NCBI RefSeq assembly: GCF_901933205.1
Contig: NC_044573.1
Coordinates: 87,006,546-87,070,545 of the forward strand
DNA length: 64,000 bases
Source: Camarhynchus parvulus
Taxonomy: Eukaryota > Chordata > Aves > Passeriformes > Thraupidae
Direction: 5' to 3'
Position numbers and translations under genes: made by a program. The notes under the pieces were generated by a model, which saw nothing but the letters and a program-made list of their open reading frames with translations, searched no databases and was not told the origin of the DNA. Of this stretch, positions 35,598 through 49,670 are shown piece after piece. How positions within the stretch are numbered: the first letter of the stretch is position 1; every line of letters starts with the position of its first letter.

Positions 35598-38500
35598 CCA
35601 GCCAGGAAGCAATCTTGCCTGAAGAACTATAGCTCTAATCACATTCATAAATCCATAAGCCTTTTTTCATCTTTTGTAGTTTTGCAAGAGCTTTTGAACT
35701 TACGAAGCTTTCCAGCACAGCCAATGATCCTCTGAGGACACATTTAGGGTCATTTTGAACACTGAATTTATTATATATCAGAATTTGGAAACTAAAATAT
35801 ATTATCTGTGGTAGAATTTTAAATGAGCATAGCTTTGTGTGCAGATACCTGCAGTACTGAAGCAGTATGTGTGTAACGCAGTGTGATAGAGTCTACATAG
35901 AAAGCTGAAAAGTGCTGACAAAACAACAAAATTTCCCATTCTTCTGTTTGGAAGGAGTAGGATTGCATGCCAGTGAGTTACATGTATTAAGTTTCCTCAT
36001 AGATCAGATCTGAGTAGAAGTATCTACTTCACTTGTAACTATTTGAGAACAACTTGCTTAATGCTGCATTGTTTTCCTTGAGGAGTATTGTAAGGATTCC
36101 GGCCCAGATGATAGAGGAGTCAAAGTACACTTTATTATTTACCTCTCTAAAAGTAGTGCAGACCTTGCCCTAGATAACTGTGTAGTCATGCCTTCCATTT
36201 TAGCCTGTTGATAAAGTATCTATATCAATTTTCTGTATCTATAACCATTTTCTAATAAGGATACAATAATATTGCAAGAGAAGCTAAAGTCCAGATTTTC
36301 AGAAATGCTGTCAACATGCCTGAGACCTGAGAGGGCTTTTGCTTTCTAAAACCCTACTGTAATTTACCTTTGGGAGGAAGGAAGCATTGGCATCACAGCC
36401 ATAACAGGGTGTAACTGGTGCTGAGCTTGCCACTTTACCTTAGCATCTGCAGACATCCATAAAATGACTCACCTCAACAGAGCTGCTCAAAATAAATAAT
36501 TGCAAGATCTGGCCATTGCTTGCATGATCAACAGTTAATAATTTTTCAGTATACAATCCACTGATCAGTAAGCCAGATGAATTTATAGTAGTGTTATTTA
36601 CATTATAAATACAGAATTATAAGCAATCAAACGATCTATCTCTGCTTTCCTTGCCCATGTTTGTCATCTTTTCCCATATTTTAGGTGTTTGTTTTCTGAA
36701 GCACTGAACATTGTTATGTTTCACTGTGTGTCTGTATATCGCACGTTTCTGCTGTTGTAGTCTCCCTGATTGGTGCCAGCCAGTACAGACATACCACTAC
36801 TACAATGTAAACAGTAGATTCAGAATTTGTATGCTCTCCTTTATCCTTAGCCAGCAAAGAGCATAACCATAGTGTGTGTGGTTCTGTCAATGAGACTACT
36901 GAGACACACTGAGCATTAAATGAATATAAAGAACTTTTTTTTAAAGATACAGTTATAAACCAAAAGTGTGAGAATATTATACATTAGCAAACAGTACTCA
37001 GAGCAAGTAGGGGCCATTTTTTATTTTCTTGCCTCTGTGGTTTTAGATTTTGATAAAAATTGCAGTTGTGCATTTGTAATTATGCAGACTAATTTATGAT
37101 GAACATCAGTAATTCCCTGATAAAAGTTGCAAACTGTAGCTGTGTAATGCTTACTTTTCAAATATATTTGTAAAAGCATGAAGCATTTCCTAGCTTCAGA
37201 TAAGAAGGGTGTGACGTATACAGGGTGTTCTGATACCTTATCTAGGAGCAGGTTATCTTAACCAGTTCTGTCTCGCTCTGGAGTGCTTGTGCTGCCTGCC
37301 CAGAAGATCTGTGATGTGAGGGGAACAGAACAAATTCCTCAAAACCAGGGTCCATGGTGACCCCTGCTTTCCCCAGCAAGGAGTGTGGGCATGTAGCTGC
37401 CTTCAGAAAGCTTCTTGGTACGTCTTTTATCCAGGGATTTTTGCTAGCTGCGGCACCAGATCTCCTCAGGCCTTTTCCCTTCTGCCAGTGATCCTGCTGT
37501 CAGAGACAAGGCTGAGTGATAGGATAATAGGAGAAGTTATGCGCTGTATCTCTTAGAGATGAAAAGAAAACTTTGAGATCTGCATCATTCACTAGCAATC
37601 AGGCTTGAACAGTAGCACAGGATTGTGTGTTCAGGTAGCCAAATAGGTGTGCCTTCAGTTCAAACAGCAGATACAACATCTCAGACATATTTTCATGCTG
37701 TTTCCTGGAGCTGCAGGCACTCTTTGCTAAGAAGGCTGCACTTCAGCTCAATAAATTCCCTTTATGGTTTAAGCACTAGGTGAAGCACTAAGACATCACC
37801 TTTGAATTCAGGTGAATCTGAGTGGCATCAGTCCACAGAAGGCATTTTAGTTGGTGTTTTTCTTTAGGCTTTTGATGCTTGAAAAGGAAGAAATAATATG
37901 GAGGATGAGATGAAATAACCAACACAGAAAAAAATTATGATTCCCAGTGGGACCTTTCTCAAGAAATGCCCACTAAAGGACTAAGCTCTTCTTAAGCTGT
38001 GCAGAACTCCCTGTTAGTGAGCTGTGCCCTCTGATTACAGACGTCAGAGACAGCAAACAGAAGTTGCAGTGTCAAGCCAGCAACACTGATTTGTTTCAAA
38101 TGCCAGAGAGATGCTGCTTGTCAAAGCAACTAGGTCGCCATCCAGCATGACAGAGCACAGTAATATCTGAAGCTGTCTGCTGTTCTGATAATTTCCTGTC
38201 ACTGACTAATGCTGGATTAGCACAGGCATGCAATAATTGCCTGAAAAGTCACTCTTAAGGGCGTGGGGTTTTTTTTGAAATAACAGACAGGCCCATGTGG
38301 CTGCCGATAATGTGTTTTATAGAGACCAGTAACCTTTGTTTGCTGAGGATGGGCCTAAAAATACAGCCATTCACAAGTGTAACTTTTACAGCAGTATGTA
38401 CTCAAACAAGTCTACAGAAAGTTGTTTTAAAACGTAACAAAAACTATGTTATTTTGCTCAAGGGATATATTTTTGAAATGAGAAGACTAAGCATAGATAT

Positions 38501-41483
38501 GAAACCAGGAACTATGACTGATTCTTCTTCTATTGGTTTATTTATTTGCTATCACCCTATTTCATGTTTTAGCATAACATGAGCACCAGTAATATCACTG
38601 TATTTTATAATGGATTTTATGATGCACAAAATTATTGCAGTAATATCATCATCTATTCTGTTAATGAATTCTGGATTAATGATATTAGTAAGCCACTTGT
38701 GCCAGAAATCTCATTAGTCAGAGGATTTGATTTCTTATGCATAAGTTTAATGATGAAAGTTCAGTCCAGATCTGAAATGCCATATGATATTGCAATCACT
38801 CATTACAGGATTTCTGTCCCAAGTAAAGGCCCTGTTTTTCAGTTAGAGGAGTTAAACAGTGTCTTTGCAATGAGTTCTTGAGATATCAGGAAGCTCTTTC
38901 TGTGTGCGTGCCAGAGCCTTTCAAAGCCAGAGCTCCAGGTGCTTTTTGGAGAAAGGAGAGCAAAGGAAGGAAAAGATGTGCTGTTCTTGGGTGTTGGGTG
39001 AGAGGCATGTCAGAGGAGCAGAGATCTGCCAGTCCTTCCAGTGGATTCTTTTTAGAAATCAGTGCAACAACTAAACACTGTTTTGATTTTCTGAGGGACC
39101 ATAACACTCTGGAGCCTGCAGCCAGGGTGAAAATGCTGGCAGCTTGAGGTTACTGGAGTCTTAGAGCATCATGTGGAAGGGGACAGCTTAAGACATACAC
39201 AGATGGACCAATGTTTGAATCAGCTGGGCTCCACTCTATGGTGGTGAGCATTGATCAGAAGTAACTTCCTGAGAATCTGTATCAAAGGGGTGGGAGTAAG
39301 GCACAAAAGTTATGCATACTGAAGTATATGCATGAAGTATATGTATATATACTGATTATACTTACATACCTGGCAGGAAACCATCCTACATGCATTTTTG
39401 GTCATAGTTTCTCTTTCCTTTCCCGCCATCTTTGCCCCTCTCTCCAGCTCTGTCCCTTGGACAGCCCTACCTCCTCTGTCCTTTCTCCTTTCACTGTGCA
39501 CCTCTGACAGAGGTGAACATTTGCTGCCTGCTCGAGACACTTGTGGCATCTTTCTGGAAAGCAATTCCAGGTGGGACATCTGGAAATAATATCTCCCTCT
39601 TAGGTCAGTAAAGAAATGTGACTGCCCTGGAGGGTGCCAGTCAGCATACCTGGAGACAGTGCTTGCAGTTTGGTGTTTGTGTCAGCTCCCCATCCTCTGT
39701 CACTACCAGTAGGAACTTGTAAAGCACCAACATGATGTTAGAAACACAGCAGTGCTTTTGAATTGCTTGTCTCATCAATTTTATTGCCAGGTTTCTGATT
39801 TTTATTTTAAATTGCATCTCTGATATTAAGTATTAGGAAGGCATATTTTCTGAACAGGACTACCTTACTGATGTTTTTGGCAAAAATTACGAAGTTTAGA
39901 GATTGAACAGTTGTGTATCAGAAATTACAGTAGGCTATTTAATTACAACCATGACTTGTATACACAATTGCTTTTCATCTCATTTTATCAAACAGTACAT
40001 CTAATAAAATTTGACAAGAATTCTTGGGGGAATATTTAGTAAAGGGCAGAGAGACAAAAAGATAATATCTCCTCAATGAAGACGCTTTTTTTTTCTTCAA
40101 GCAAAATTAGATCTGTAATTCTGGGAGGATTTAAATACTGTAATTTGTGTACATGAGAGCTTCTATTAACTTGACATGCTTATGTTTGCAGGATTGATGC
40201 CTAGGGATATGGCCATGTATCATTAAGGATCCGATTTTGAATGTTTAATTAATTTCTTTCTCTTAAATCATGCCACAGTACATTTGTAGTCCAAAATGAG
40301 CTACATCTTCAGGTGATTGCATCCACTGTGAGCACCTGAAAAAGAATAACTTGTGTCCAAGCAGACTGCTCTAATTCTTTTATTCTAGATAAAAACTATG
40401 TTGAATAACTGAATATCTGAAAGCCAAGCAAAGCCATGAAGCCAATGGAATGTTTTCATTTCCCCGATGCTATTCCATCCCTTTTCTGATCCCTGCATTC
40501 AGGCCCAGCTCCCACAGAAGTGGGGTGGGTACATGTTTTAATATTATAGAAGATAGGGTGGTTCCTTCCAAAGAAATACAAAAGTCAGACTTAGTTTATC
40601 ACGTTGACGTTAACAGTTTATATGGGGGATACAGGCTTTATTCTGCCACGTTACACATGTTTACTGAGCTTATGTACTCTGCAAGGAAAATTCCATGGAA
40701 AAATTTCTCAACTTGTACTCTTAAGGCTTTAAAAATGATTGCAAAATGTATTGCAAAAAGCACACGTGCACTTGTCCATGTATGCTGGCCTGCAAGTAAC
40801 AAAAACAAAAGAAAAACTAGTTAAGAAGTAAACATCTGGAATTTAGTTATTGTGATAGAACTGTCCAAAATAGTTTATGGATTTTGTTTTTTAAATGCTC
40901 CATATTCTTAAATTAAAACAAACAGTTACCTCGAGAAATGGGCAATTATGATATGTTGATAGAGAATGGTACATAGGTTGGTCTACCTATTTTGAATTTT
41001 CTTAGTGGTGTTTAAAAAATTCTACTGATCAGAATTTCACAGTCTGCTAAATTCTGTGCAGAGACCTTGCTCATACTGTCTGAGAGGTTATTTGCTAAAT
41101 TTAATTATGCAAAGTAGTCCTTTGAGTAAAGGGCTACTAAAGTAAAAGAAGAAAACAGTTTAATGTGTTACTGTCTCGTTCATAACCCAGCCATCTATTT
41201 TTAAGGTAGTAGACTGCACATAACAAAACCAGAAATAATTTGAAAAGGGAAAATATCTAATTTCTGAAATATGTAATAACAGTATTTTAATGCAGGAACT
41301 GAAGTTTCAAAGCTATGTACTCTATCTGAAAGACTCATTAGAAGATAATCCTTGTCAGACTTATTTCCATAGAATGTAATTAGGTTGAAAATACCACAAA
41401 AAGCTAGGTGTTTAAAGATTTGGGGGGATTTGCAGCTGAGCACATTTGTTGAAACATTCTAGGAGCACAGTTATAGTAACCTG

Positions 41484-41551
41484 TTGTGGAAATAAGATAC
41501 TGAATGAGAAACTGTGATTGTGGAAATATGATACAGAATGAAAAGCTGTGG
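41484..41551. repeat. Local tandem duplication, 34-bp period
   Basis: A unit beginning 'ttgtggaaataagatac' at 41484 recurs as 'ttgtggaaatatgatac' at 41518. The two copies differ at several positions, so the duplication is older than the identical ones elsewhere in the window. Confidence 0.8.
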
Positions 41552-42440
41552 CATTTTAATGCCAAATACAGAAATCTTTATGTTATTTCAAAGAAGTAAC
41601 AGTGGCATTTTAGGCTGCCTTTCATTTCACACTGATATTCACACAGACTTTCTAGTTTTAAAAACTCAAATGGAATTTAGAGCTGCTTTTTGTCATACAG
41701 CGTGTGTGGGGATTCATAATATATATAGTGCATGCAAAAAGAAACAGACATGGGTTTAAGCATAATTTTTCCTTACTCAGTAGATCTAAATCTGGGCAGT
41801 CTCTTTGATCAGTCTTGACCGAATCTGTGTAAAGAATCTAAAATTTTCCCTAAAGAAAAGAAATACCTGATATGGTACTAAAAAGCTTCTTGACAATGCC
41901 TGTTGGAGGCATTGCTGTCCTAACAGTGGAGAGCTTTCTGAAAATTATGCTAAATATACTTCAGTTGGAGATTATGAAAGAAATCACTTTGGCTAGAATT
42001 TAAACTACTTCTCTAATGAGGAGAAATTTGGAAATATTGAAAGCATTGTAGCATAAAAGTTAAAAATAATCCAGTACTTTACCTTTTTTCCCCCTAATTT
42101 AGTGACTTCCACTGACTGTCCTAAATTACAGTAAAAATACACTGGTTTGTATTTTTTCTTTTTCAACAGCCATGAATAAAACAATTCCAGTGTAAGTAAT
42201 AAGCATTGAACTTTTATGGATTTGTTTTTAAATTGCTGATCTGTGGCTCTAAATTGGATTTTGGCCTGAAACAGTAAAAATGCAAAGCATCCTATTTTGA
42301 TCCATTTTATGCTTATAAAATATATAAATGCAATAAGAGAAATCTCTTTACCTTTTGAAAAAAAAAAGAAGTTAGAACTGACATTAAAAATTTTTAAATA
42401 ATCTGTATTAAGAGGTTACAAAATATTCATATAATAAATA

Positions 42441-42441
<1 letters not shown>

Positions 42442-42476
<35 letters not shown>

Positions 42477-42480
42477 ACAC
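42442..42480. repeat. (CA)n microsatellite
   Basis: A CA dinucleotide run of 39 bases with one interruption (T at 42472). It is likely to vary in length between individuals. Confidence 0.97.
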
Positions 42481-43322
42481 TGGAATTTCATTGAAAAACT
42501 TGCTGTCAGCAGTGCCATAAGCTGAAATGCAAGACACCTGTGAATATGATTTATGCCAAAAAACTTTCATTGTAATTATGAACATAGTTAACTAAATTAA
42601 TGCATTATGAAAATTGAGAATAGTATTTCACTTCGGACAATTTAATTAATTTCAAAGTCAGGGTTGGCTCTTGAAGGTCAACAGGTTGTCCAGGAAGGAT
42701 TTTAATGGCAATAAACTGTGCACTCCTTTTTCCTTCCATTCTCAAATTTGTTCAAAGCCACAAAACTGAGAAAATCCCAATTTAAATGTTTCATTTGTTT
42801 TCGAGTTGTAAAATATTCCTGGATGATTCACAGAATCTGCGGTTTTTGCTTTCTTGGTGTTTTTTAGGCATGCTTTGGGGTTCTCTGTGCCTGGGAATTT
42901 GAAGTGAGTGGCTCTTTGCATTGTAATTCCTATACTCTAGGTTCATTCTCCTCAAAATCCCAGTGGCAGGCCTTTAGTTTTGAACTCAATTCATAGAGAC
43001 ATGATTTTCCCCCAAGACTAGCAGTTATTCTGGCATTTTAATGAATGCTATTTTTTCGTATAAAGCAGTCTTCTGTACTTCTTGATTATATACCACTGCT
43101 TTTATTGTGTTCATATGTCCTCTTCATGAGGCTTGTCATTGCTTTCCTTTTCAGATATGATTTTCTAAGTGATTTTACTGGCAGTTGTTTTAAAAGAGCT
43201 GGGTAAACGTGAGCCTGTGATCAGTGTTTGTAGCCTTTGAAAACTCGTAGTTTGTTTGGGTTCTCGTTGTTCATCTTTGCAGCCATTTCTGGACTGTGAA
43301 ATCAGCAGAGGCTGATAAAACT

Positions 43323-43415
43323 GAGAGATTCACAGGTTTTGATGTCAGAAGGGACTGTAATGTTAATGACATCTGACCCCCTGCACAACACAAGTCTGAC
43401 AGTGTTGCATCCTCA
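43323..43415 (-). mobile_element. Ancient CR1-like 3' end remnant
   Basis: 'gagattcacaggttttgatg' then 'tcagaagggactgtaatg', 'atgacatctgaccccctgca' and 'caacacaagtctga' parallels the reverse complement of old amniote CR1 ends ('gtcagaagggaccattgtgatcatctagtctgacctcctgcataacacaggcc'). This type is commoner in turtles and crocodilians, so in a bird it would be an old, pre-avian insertion. Boundaries are approximate. Confidence 0.55.
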
Positions 43416-43952
43416 AAGAGCTGTTAGTAAGAATAAATCTGACCTTAAAACAGGTGGGTGCTAGTCTTACCATCAGCACTTCTGGGTAACTAATTAATAA
43501 TTGCCCAGGAGATAAGGTTGTTTTTTGGACAGTCACTTTTCTCTAAATGATGGAATTTGCTTGAAGAAACCCAGGTTGCAAGCCCAGACCAAGCTTGCTT
43601 GAGCTTTCTGCTTGTGTATCTCATCACTCAACATGACAGCCAGCCAAAAGAGAAGGTGCAGAGAATTCTAAATGCAGGACTGGAGGGTGAGGCTCGGCTC
43701 GGGCTGATCTGTAGCTGCAGGAGTTGCTTTCATGGGGACCTTGGGATGCTCAGCCTCTCCACAATCCCTGGCTGTTGGCCTCTGAGAAGCTGCTCACACA
43801 GCAGGGATCAGTGCACAAGGGCACTCTCAGGGAGCAGGGTGTCCTCACCTCCTTGGAGCATCACCTTAGCGTGACCAGACTGTTCCCAGTGGCAGAGCTC
43901 ATTAGCAATGGGCTGACTCAGGTGTCCCTGTACAGGACAGCAGTGTGACACG

Positions 43953-43973
43953 CACACACACACACACACACAC
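43953..43973. repeat. (CA)n microsatellite, short
   Basis: About ten CA units, preceded by 'acacg' and located only 1.5 kb from the larger CA tract. Confidence 0.95.
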
Positions 43974-46900
43974 CCTGTTCAGTTTCCCAGATAAAAATAG
44001 GTGCAATATGTTATTCCTGCATTTATGGAATGGTTTGCACTTTACAGAGGAGAAAAGCTTTCTGTGTGCATTTAAGTGTTAAGAGGAATTAAAAAAGATG
44101 CTTAATTTTTCTGGTAATTCTTCTGGAGTCTTTTACAACAGAGAAGTAGTAGAAAAAGATTTCAGTAAGTTTCTGGTTTCTTAGTTGCTCCAGGGATGAT
44201 TCAGGAGGTTGTAAATAACATTACGCTATTAAAAATATATTCCTATGATAATATCTTCTTGAACTGCATAAAAGGGGAGTGATTTACTTGTTTTTCTAGT
44301 TTCCTGCATTTGTCTCAATTCAAAGGTCTTTTACATACTTTAAAAAATATTTTTGTATGTTTTTATTTTTGCTGAATAAAAAAAATATTAAATACATTGG
44401 TCTAGGACTTGGAAGACTTGTATAGAAATTCCTTGTAGAACACAGACTCCTCATCTATAAATATGAATATAATCTCAGAGTGATTTGTGAAGACATATAG
44501 TTTGGCATATGGTCGTATGTATATGGAAGACAGGTAGTTTGGCATACTTGTGCTAAGGGTAGGGAACCGTTTCAAGAGCTTATGCTGAAATCTACCTTTT
44601 TCAGGTGCTTCCAATGGTTTAAAACTTTATATTTTGCATTAACCTTTTGTGTATTTGTTTTGTCCATGAGATTGTTAGCTTTAGAGCATTCAAGCAGAAA
44701 TATTTCAGTAATATCCAAATATGAAGTAGAGTTGTTTGCTTCCCCATTATCTGCCCATCTTCTGATGTTACTTTTTTTCACTATGTCCCTCTATGCATGA
44801 GAAACAAGAGAATAACTTTTTTGTTGTTCACTTGAAATAGTGTTTCTAATTTAGGTTGCATTTCAGCAAATGCTCAGTCACCCACAGAAGTGTCATGGAA
44901 GTCTCACCTTTGCATACCTGAGTCTTGTATCATTGCAAAAAATGTCCTGTGTTGGTGAAAATTATGTATATTGCACATCTAATATTGAAAAGAGATTGGA
45001 GTATCTTTTAGTTACCAACTGCTAGTCACAGTAAACCAAAAATTATAATAGACTCACTGAAAAATTCCTTCCTGACAGCTGTACTTCTTGAGTGAGTGCA
45101 CACTGTACCAATATCTGAAAACAGATTCAGAATTACAGTGAGAGACTCTGAAGAGCAGAAAAAGGTGTACACCTTTTTAAGTGAGAAAGAAAAAAGGATA
45201 AAAACTGTCCTGTTACTACGTCTGAAATGATTGTTTTTTTTTCTTTTGTTGATACAATGCTGGTTTGAAACTTTTTTAGATGAAGGAAATAGGCAAATAA
45301 TAAAATGGGATTTTTTCAATCAGTGTGTGTGCACATGTTCACAGGGAAAATCTGTGCACTGTGCTACAGAAAATGTAGATTCCATGCATGCACACAGGCA
45401 CAGGGAGCAAAGCAGTCTGGGATGAGGAGAGGCTTTCTTGGAGTGGGCAGATTACTCAAGGGAACATGTTTCCTGAGACCTGAGAGGTACTTTGTAATAA
45501 CAAATATTTATTTGAAAGGCACTACTTTGCATTGAAAAACAACACTTGGCAAAGTGTTCTTGGAAAAAAATGTTCACCTCTCCTCCACAGATGTATATTG
45601 CATGTTCTCACCTCCATCCTTACTTCAAACAACTGAAGTTATCTCATATAAATATTTGAGTTAACTTATATAAATACAGCTATTAGCATGCTTGGCACAT
45701 TTTCCAGCAGAGCCAATTTGCCAATAGAACGTGGCTTAATGTAAATCCATGGGTGGTTTGGTCAGTGGTTTTTCTGCTTTCGCTCCTTATTATTAGAAGG
45801 TTTCCACTTTTGATGGCAAAATAGTGACTTTTCCTCTCTGCCCCTCATGTTTCCTAGCATATATACCCTTGAGGTACACAGATATTCAACGCAGGAATGT
45901 TTTGTGGTTACAGGGGATTCACTGGCGCAAATAGGCAGCAAATCTTGCAAAGAAAGGTGCTGAAGAGCTGCAGTAGGTACCCCTGAGACTGATTTTCTTT
46001 TCCTCCATTCTTAAATTCAGGTGTCTGCTGTGATGTTTTGGAGAATACCGCCTTGCTCTAGCAGGAGTTTTGCATTTCTTGCCAATGTTCAGCAGGCTTC
46101 CTGATTAGATCTCTGATTATCATTACCCAAATGGAGGTTAGGGGTGTGTGTGTGTGAACTGGCATGCAATGCACAGTAGGAGGAATATTTTGTAGAAAGG
46201 GGAATGCTCTCACACACATGAAGCTGTACATTGGAAGACTTGACATAACATGTTTCTCTTTTTCTTAAAAAAACCCTATTAACTTGCCATTAAGTTGGTC
46301 ACTAGCTCAATTGACTATAAAGGGTTCAGTTACTTGCACAGTGATAACTCATTTATTTGAATAATTGTTCATTTTAATGATTCTTGAATGAGTGCTTCAT
46401 TATGCATCCTATCCTTGTGAGAATGAGAAAAATGAGAGGAGCAGACCATGGTTCCCATCTGTGGCTGAGGCAGATGGAGTCTGGGTCGTGGAAGGAAGTC
46501 TTGCAGCCTGGCTGTGTGTCTGCTCCTTCCCAGATGTGTCCTGGAAGTGGCCTAGGGCTCTGATCTAAGAAAACATTATGAATACACTTAATAAACTTGT
46601 AACCATCAAAAATAAACTTTTACATTTAATTGGAAAGAGTAGTAGATAGCAAAGATGGAGCATTATAAATACCTAACCAGACTTTTATCAAAAGGATCAA
46701 ATAATCTTTCCTCTGATTTTGCATAATTGTAGTATCAAATTGCAAGTGATGAATTAATACTTGTGTGGTCTTATGGAAGAGCTGTGCAGATCAGTGAAAG
46801 CTGATGCTAACTGCATTTTCAAAATAATAGTGTCATCAAGATAATTGTAAAGCTGTATTGCTTCCTGCTTGACAGAGATGGTTATTCAAAAGTCAGTTCA

Positions 46901-48483
46901 CACAGAGTTAAAAGATCAGTTGAGCAAAAACCTGGCAGAAACAAATAATTAAGAATATTTTCTTCAAAATTTTTCGACTTGTGTCTTTTAATTCCATTTC
47001 TTATCCCTTGACTTGTAACTCCCTTAAATACTTCACACCATGTGCAGCATTCATGCTCAAACAAGAATTGTTAGGTTTCACTCAAAAAGCTTTTAAAGGA
47101 TTTAAAAATTGAAATAATTTTTATAAATACAGTATTTTTAAAGCATAACATTGGTACTGAAATTATAACTCTCTAATAATAATTTTACTTGTAATTATTT
47201 TATTGTTTTAGTTTTTAGGCACTGCATTTGAACAGAAATTAAATTCTGTTTAGTACCTTGTTTAGTTCCAATTCACAATTCACTCCACTGGGGCTACCAG
47301 AATTGCAGCATTACTTATCTTCTTCATTTCAGTTCGCTTCACGGGTGGTTTGAGCAGGGTTTTTATAATTGCTTCCCTACTATTTCAGACATCTTGCTCC
47401 ATATGTTATTGTGCATAAAAATTTAAATCTGTTTTCTTCCTGAAAAGCTGCACATAATTACTTATTAACAAGACTAATCTTTTCTTATCTTTAGGACATT
47501 CTGTTGATGCTTTCAGACTAGTCTGCAATTATTTTTTTCCTTTTTCATTTCATCTATAATAAATAACCTGGCATACCTCAGGTTCAGGATTTCACCTGAG
47601 GACCTGAACATGATTTGCAGACTACAATTAATTAATTAGTTTCAAAACCTGTCTTAAATAGGTGAAATTGAAATGCAGTCTGCCAGCACACAGTCATTAG
47701 CAATATGTTGCACAAGCAGCTGTGGCTGCTCTATGAGCAGGTGGTGTAATCTGCTTCTCATGAGTATCAGGGAAGTCTCCTGCTCAATTGGCAGCATGTT
47801 TAAAAAAGCAAATAGTTTAAATCATCTGATTAGGTTGTTTACTGGCATTCAGATGTAACTGTGTGCCATATGGACTTATGCAGGCTTACATTTTGTCTGT
47901 GATATATGTTTCAGAATAGTGATATGACATAATTGCTGTTGCTTTTTTTGTAACATAAATGTTACTACAGGTGTTGTCCAGTCATTCTATTTTTACTTAT
48001 AAATGCATTTTACTATGTCATGTAGCTAAACTGGCAAAATTTTGAAGGTGAACAGAGAATCTGGCAGAGCTAAACCTTGCAGAAACTTTTCATTATTCAT
48101 CTTCTCTAATTTATACCAGAGGTTCACTGACTTTCCTTTATACTGACCCATCACTGACCTGTGACCAGTAATTTTAAACAGCCTGTGTTCTGTATTTTTC
48201 TGGTTTATTCTAACCATATTACTGCTTGAGTTGACCTCCTTAAATATATTTAGGTACATCTATAGAACTTGAAATTAGTAGCATTGAAGCAAATAGTAGT
48301 TGTAGCAGGAATCAAAAGCTTTGTTGTGAATATCATAAGGGTATAGTCATAAAATGTGGAATAAAAAGGGGAGTATTTTTAAGCTTGTATAAAATGCATA
48401 GGAGCTCAATTTAAGCCCACATTCAGTATCCAATATCAGATTTTTTTCAGTCTCAAATTTAAATCAGTTCGGAGTTCCTCCTT

Positions 48484-48616
48484 TGAAAGAGGGAAGAAGG
48501 GACAGGAAGGGAAAAGAAAGGATTAAGGGAGTGAAGTGGTAGAGGGGGAGGTAGAGGGAAGAGGGAAGTAAGGTAAAGGCAGTCACAGAAGGAAGGGAAG
48601 GGGGAACAGAAAGAGG
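48484..48616. repeat. Polypurine (GA-rich) tract
   Basis: About 130 bases that are almost all A or G on the + strand, with few pyrimidine interruptions. Such tracts can adopt triplex (H-DNA) structures. No periodic unit is clear. Confidence 0.9.
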
Positions 48617-49576
48617 CCATAATAATTTGTGAATTATATTGAATTTGCTTCCCTTTTTGTGACATCTTTAATATCATTGAGCCTTACGAGCTGCTAGAAA
48701 TACATGCAATCAAAATGTTTTCGTTGGGCAACTACTTTACACATCTGGCCAATAACCAGTCCTTAAGTGTCTGTACCTCATGTGTCTTTTACTGACACTC
48801 AGTCACATGTATGAAGCTGAATACAAAAGCTGTATTTTGAAAAAGGATTAAATAAGCAATATTTGAAAAGGTGCTTTCCCATTTACTGTTTCCTAAATAT
48901 GTAATTAGCCTTCATTTCTGTATTAATTGACTGTTTTGTTGGTTTTCCTTTCAGAAGTCAGGCTGAGCAACCAGCTTGGGTCATGAAGCTGTTTCTTGAA
49001 TTGTGGCCATAGGCATTATTTCCCTGATACTCAAATGTTTAATTAAAAATGACCAACAGCAAAATTTTTTTGCTGTCTTGCATGTGATCCATCCAGGTCT
49101 GCTAATTGAAGGTGCAACAAATATTACTCTATTGCACTAGACTGTAATGCTTCTTCTTAACCTAAAGACAAAGAAATTATGCCACTATTTTCCAAAGATT
49201 AACAGGAGCCTCTGTTGAGGCTTCCTTTCTTCACTTTGGTATTACCTTCTCTACCATGAACTAGAGGAGGTTTTTAACCAGAATTGCTTCTAGCTCATTT
49301 GGGTTTCTATAGACATACAACAGTGTCTTCTGCAAGGACGCTCAATTTTTTATTCTTCTTTTTTCCTACACTTATCTCTGAAACACTTTCTTCTACCAGT
49401 GTTCCTTATGCAGTCTACTTTTTGGAAGAAGTTTTGAGTGTCTATAGAGGACTAACCTTTAACAATTAATGACATAATTAGGACTTGTTTCTCAGTATCA
49501 AGGTCATAAAGTCAGTTATATAATCAGGTCATGCTCATTGGTCTGCAGCCTTTCACTGATTTGGAATCTAGTGATT

Positions 49577-49670
49577 GAAATTTTTTTTGTTTGGTTTGGT
49601 TTTTGGGGTTTCCTTTTGTTTGTTTTGTTTTGTGGATTTTTTTGATTTTTTATTATTGTTGTTGTTTTAA
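49577..49670. repeat. T/G-rich low-complexity tract
   Basis: Runs of T with interspersed G, including 'tttggtttggtttttgggg' and repeated 'ttttgtttg' type units, ending in a short (TTG)n. It is low-complexity DNA; the 66-codon minus-strand frame across it (lysine, asparagine and proline rich) is an artefact of composition. Confidence 0.85.

Noticed and set aside
40450..40824. 124-codon + strand open frame in intron 2
   Set aside because: No domain recognised and no acceptor/donor pair that would join it to FAM83B in frame.
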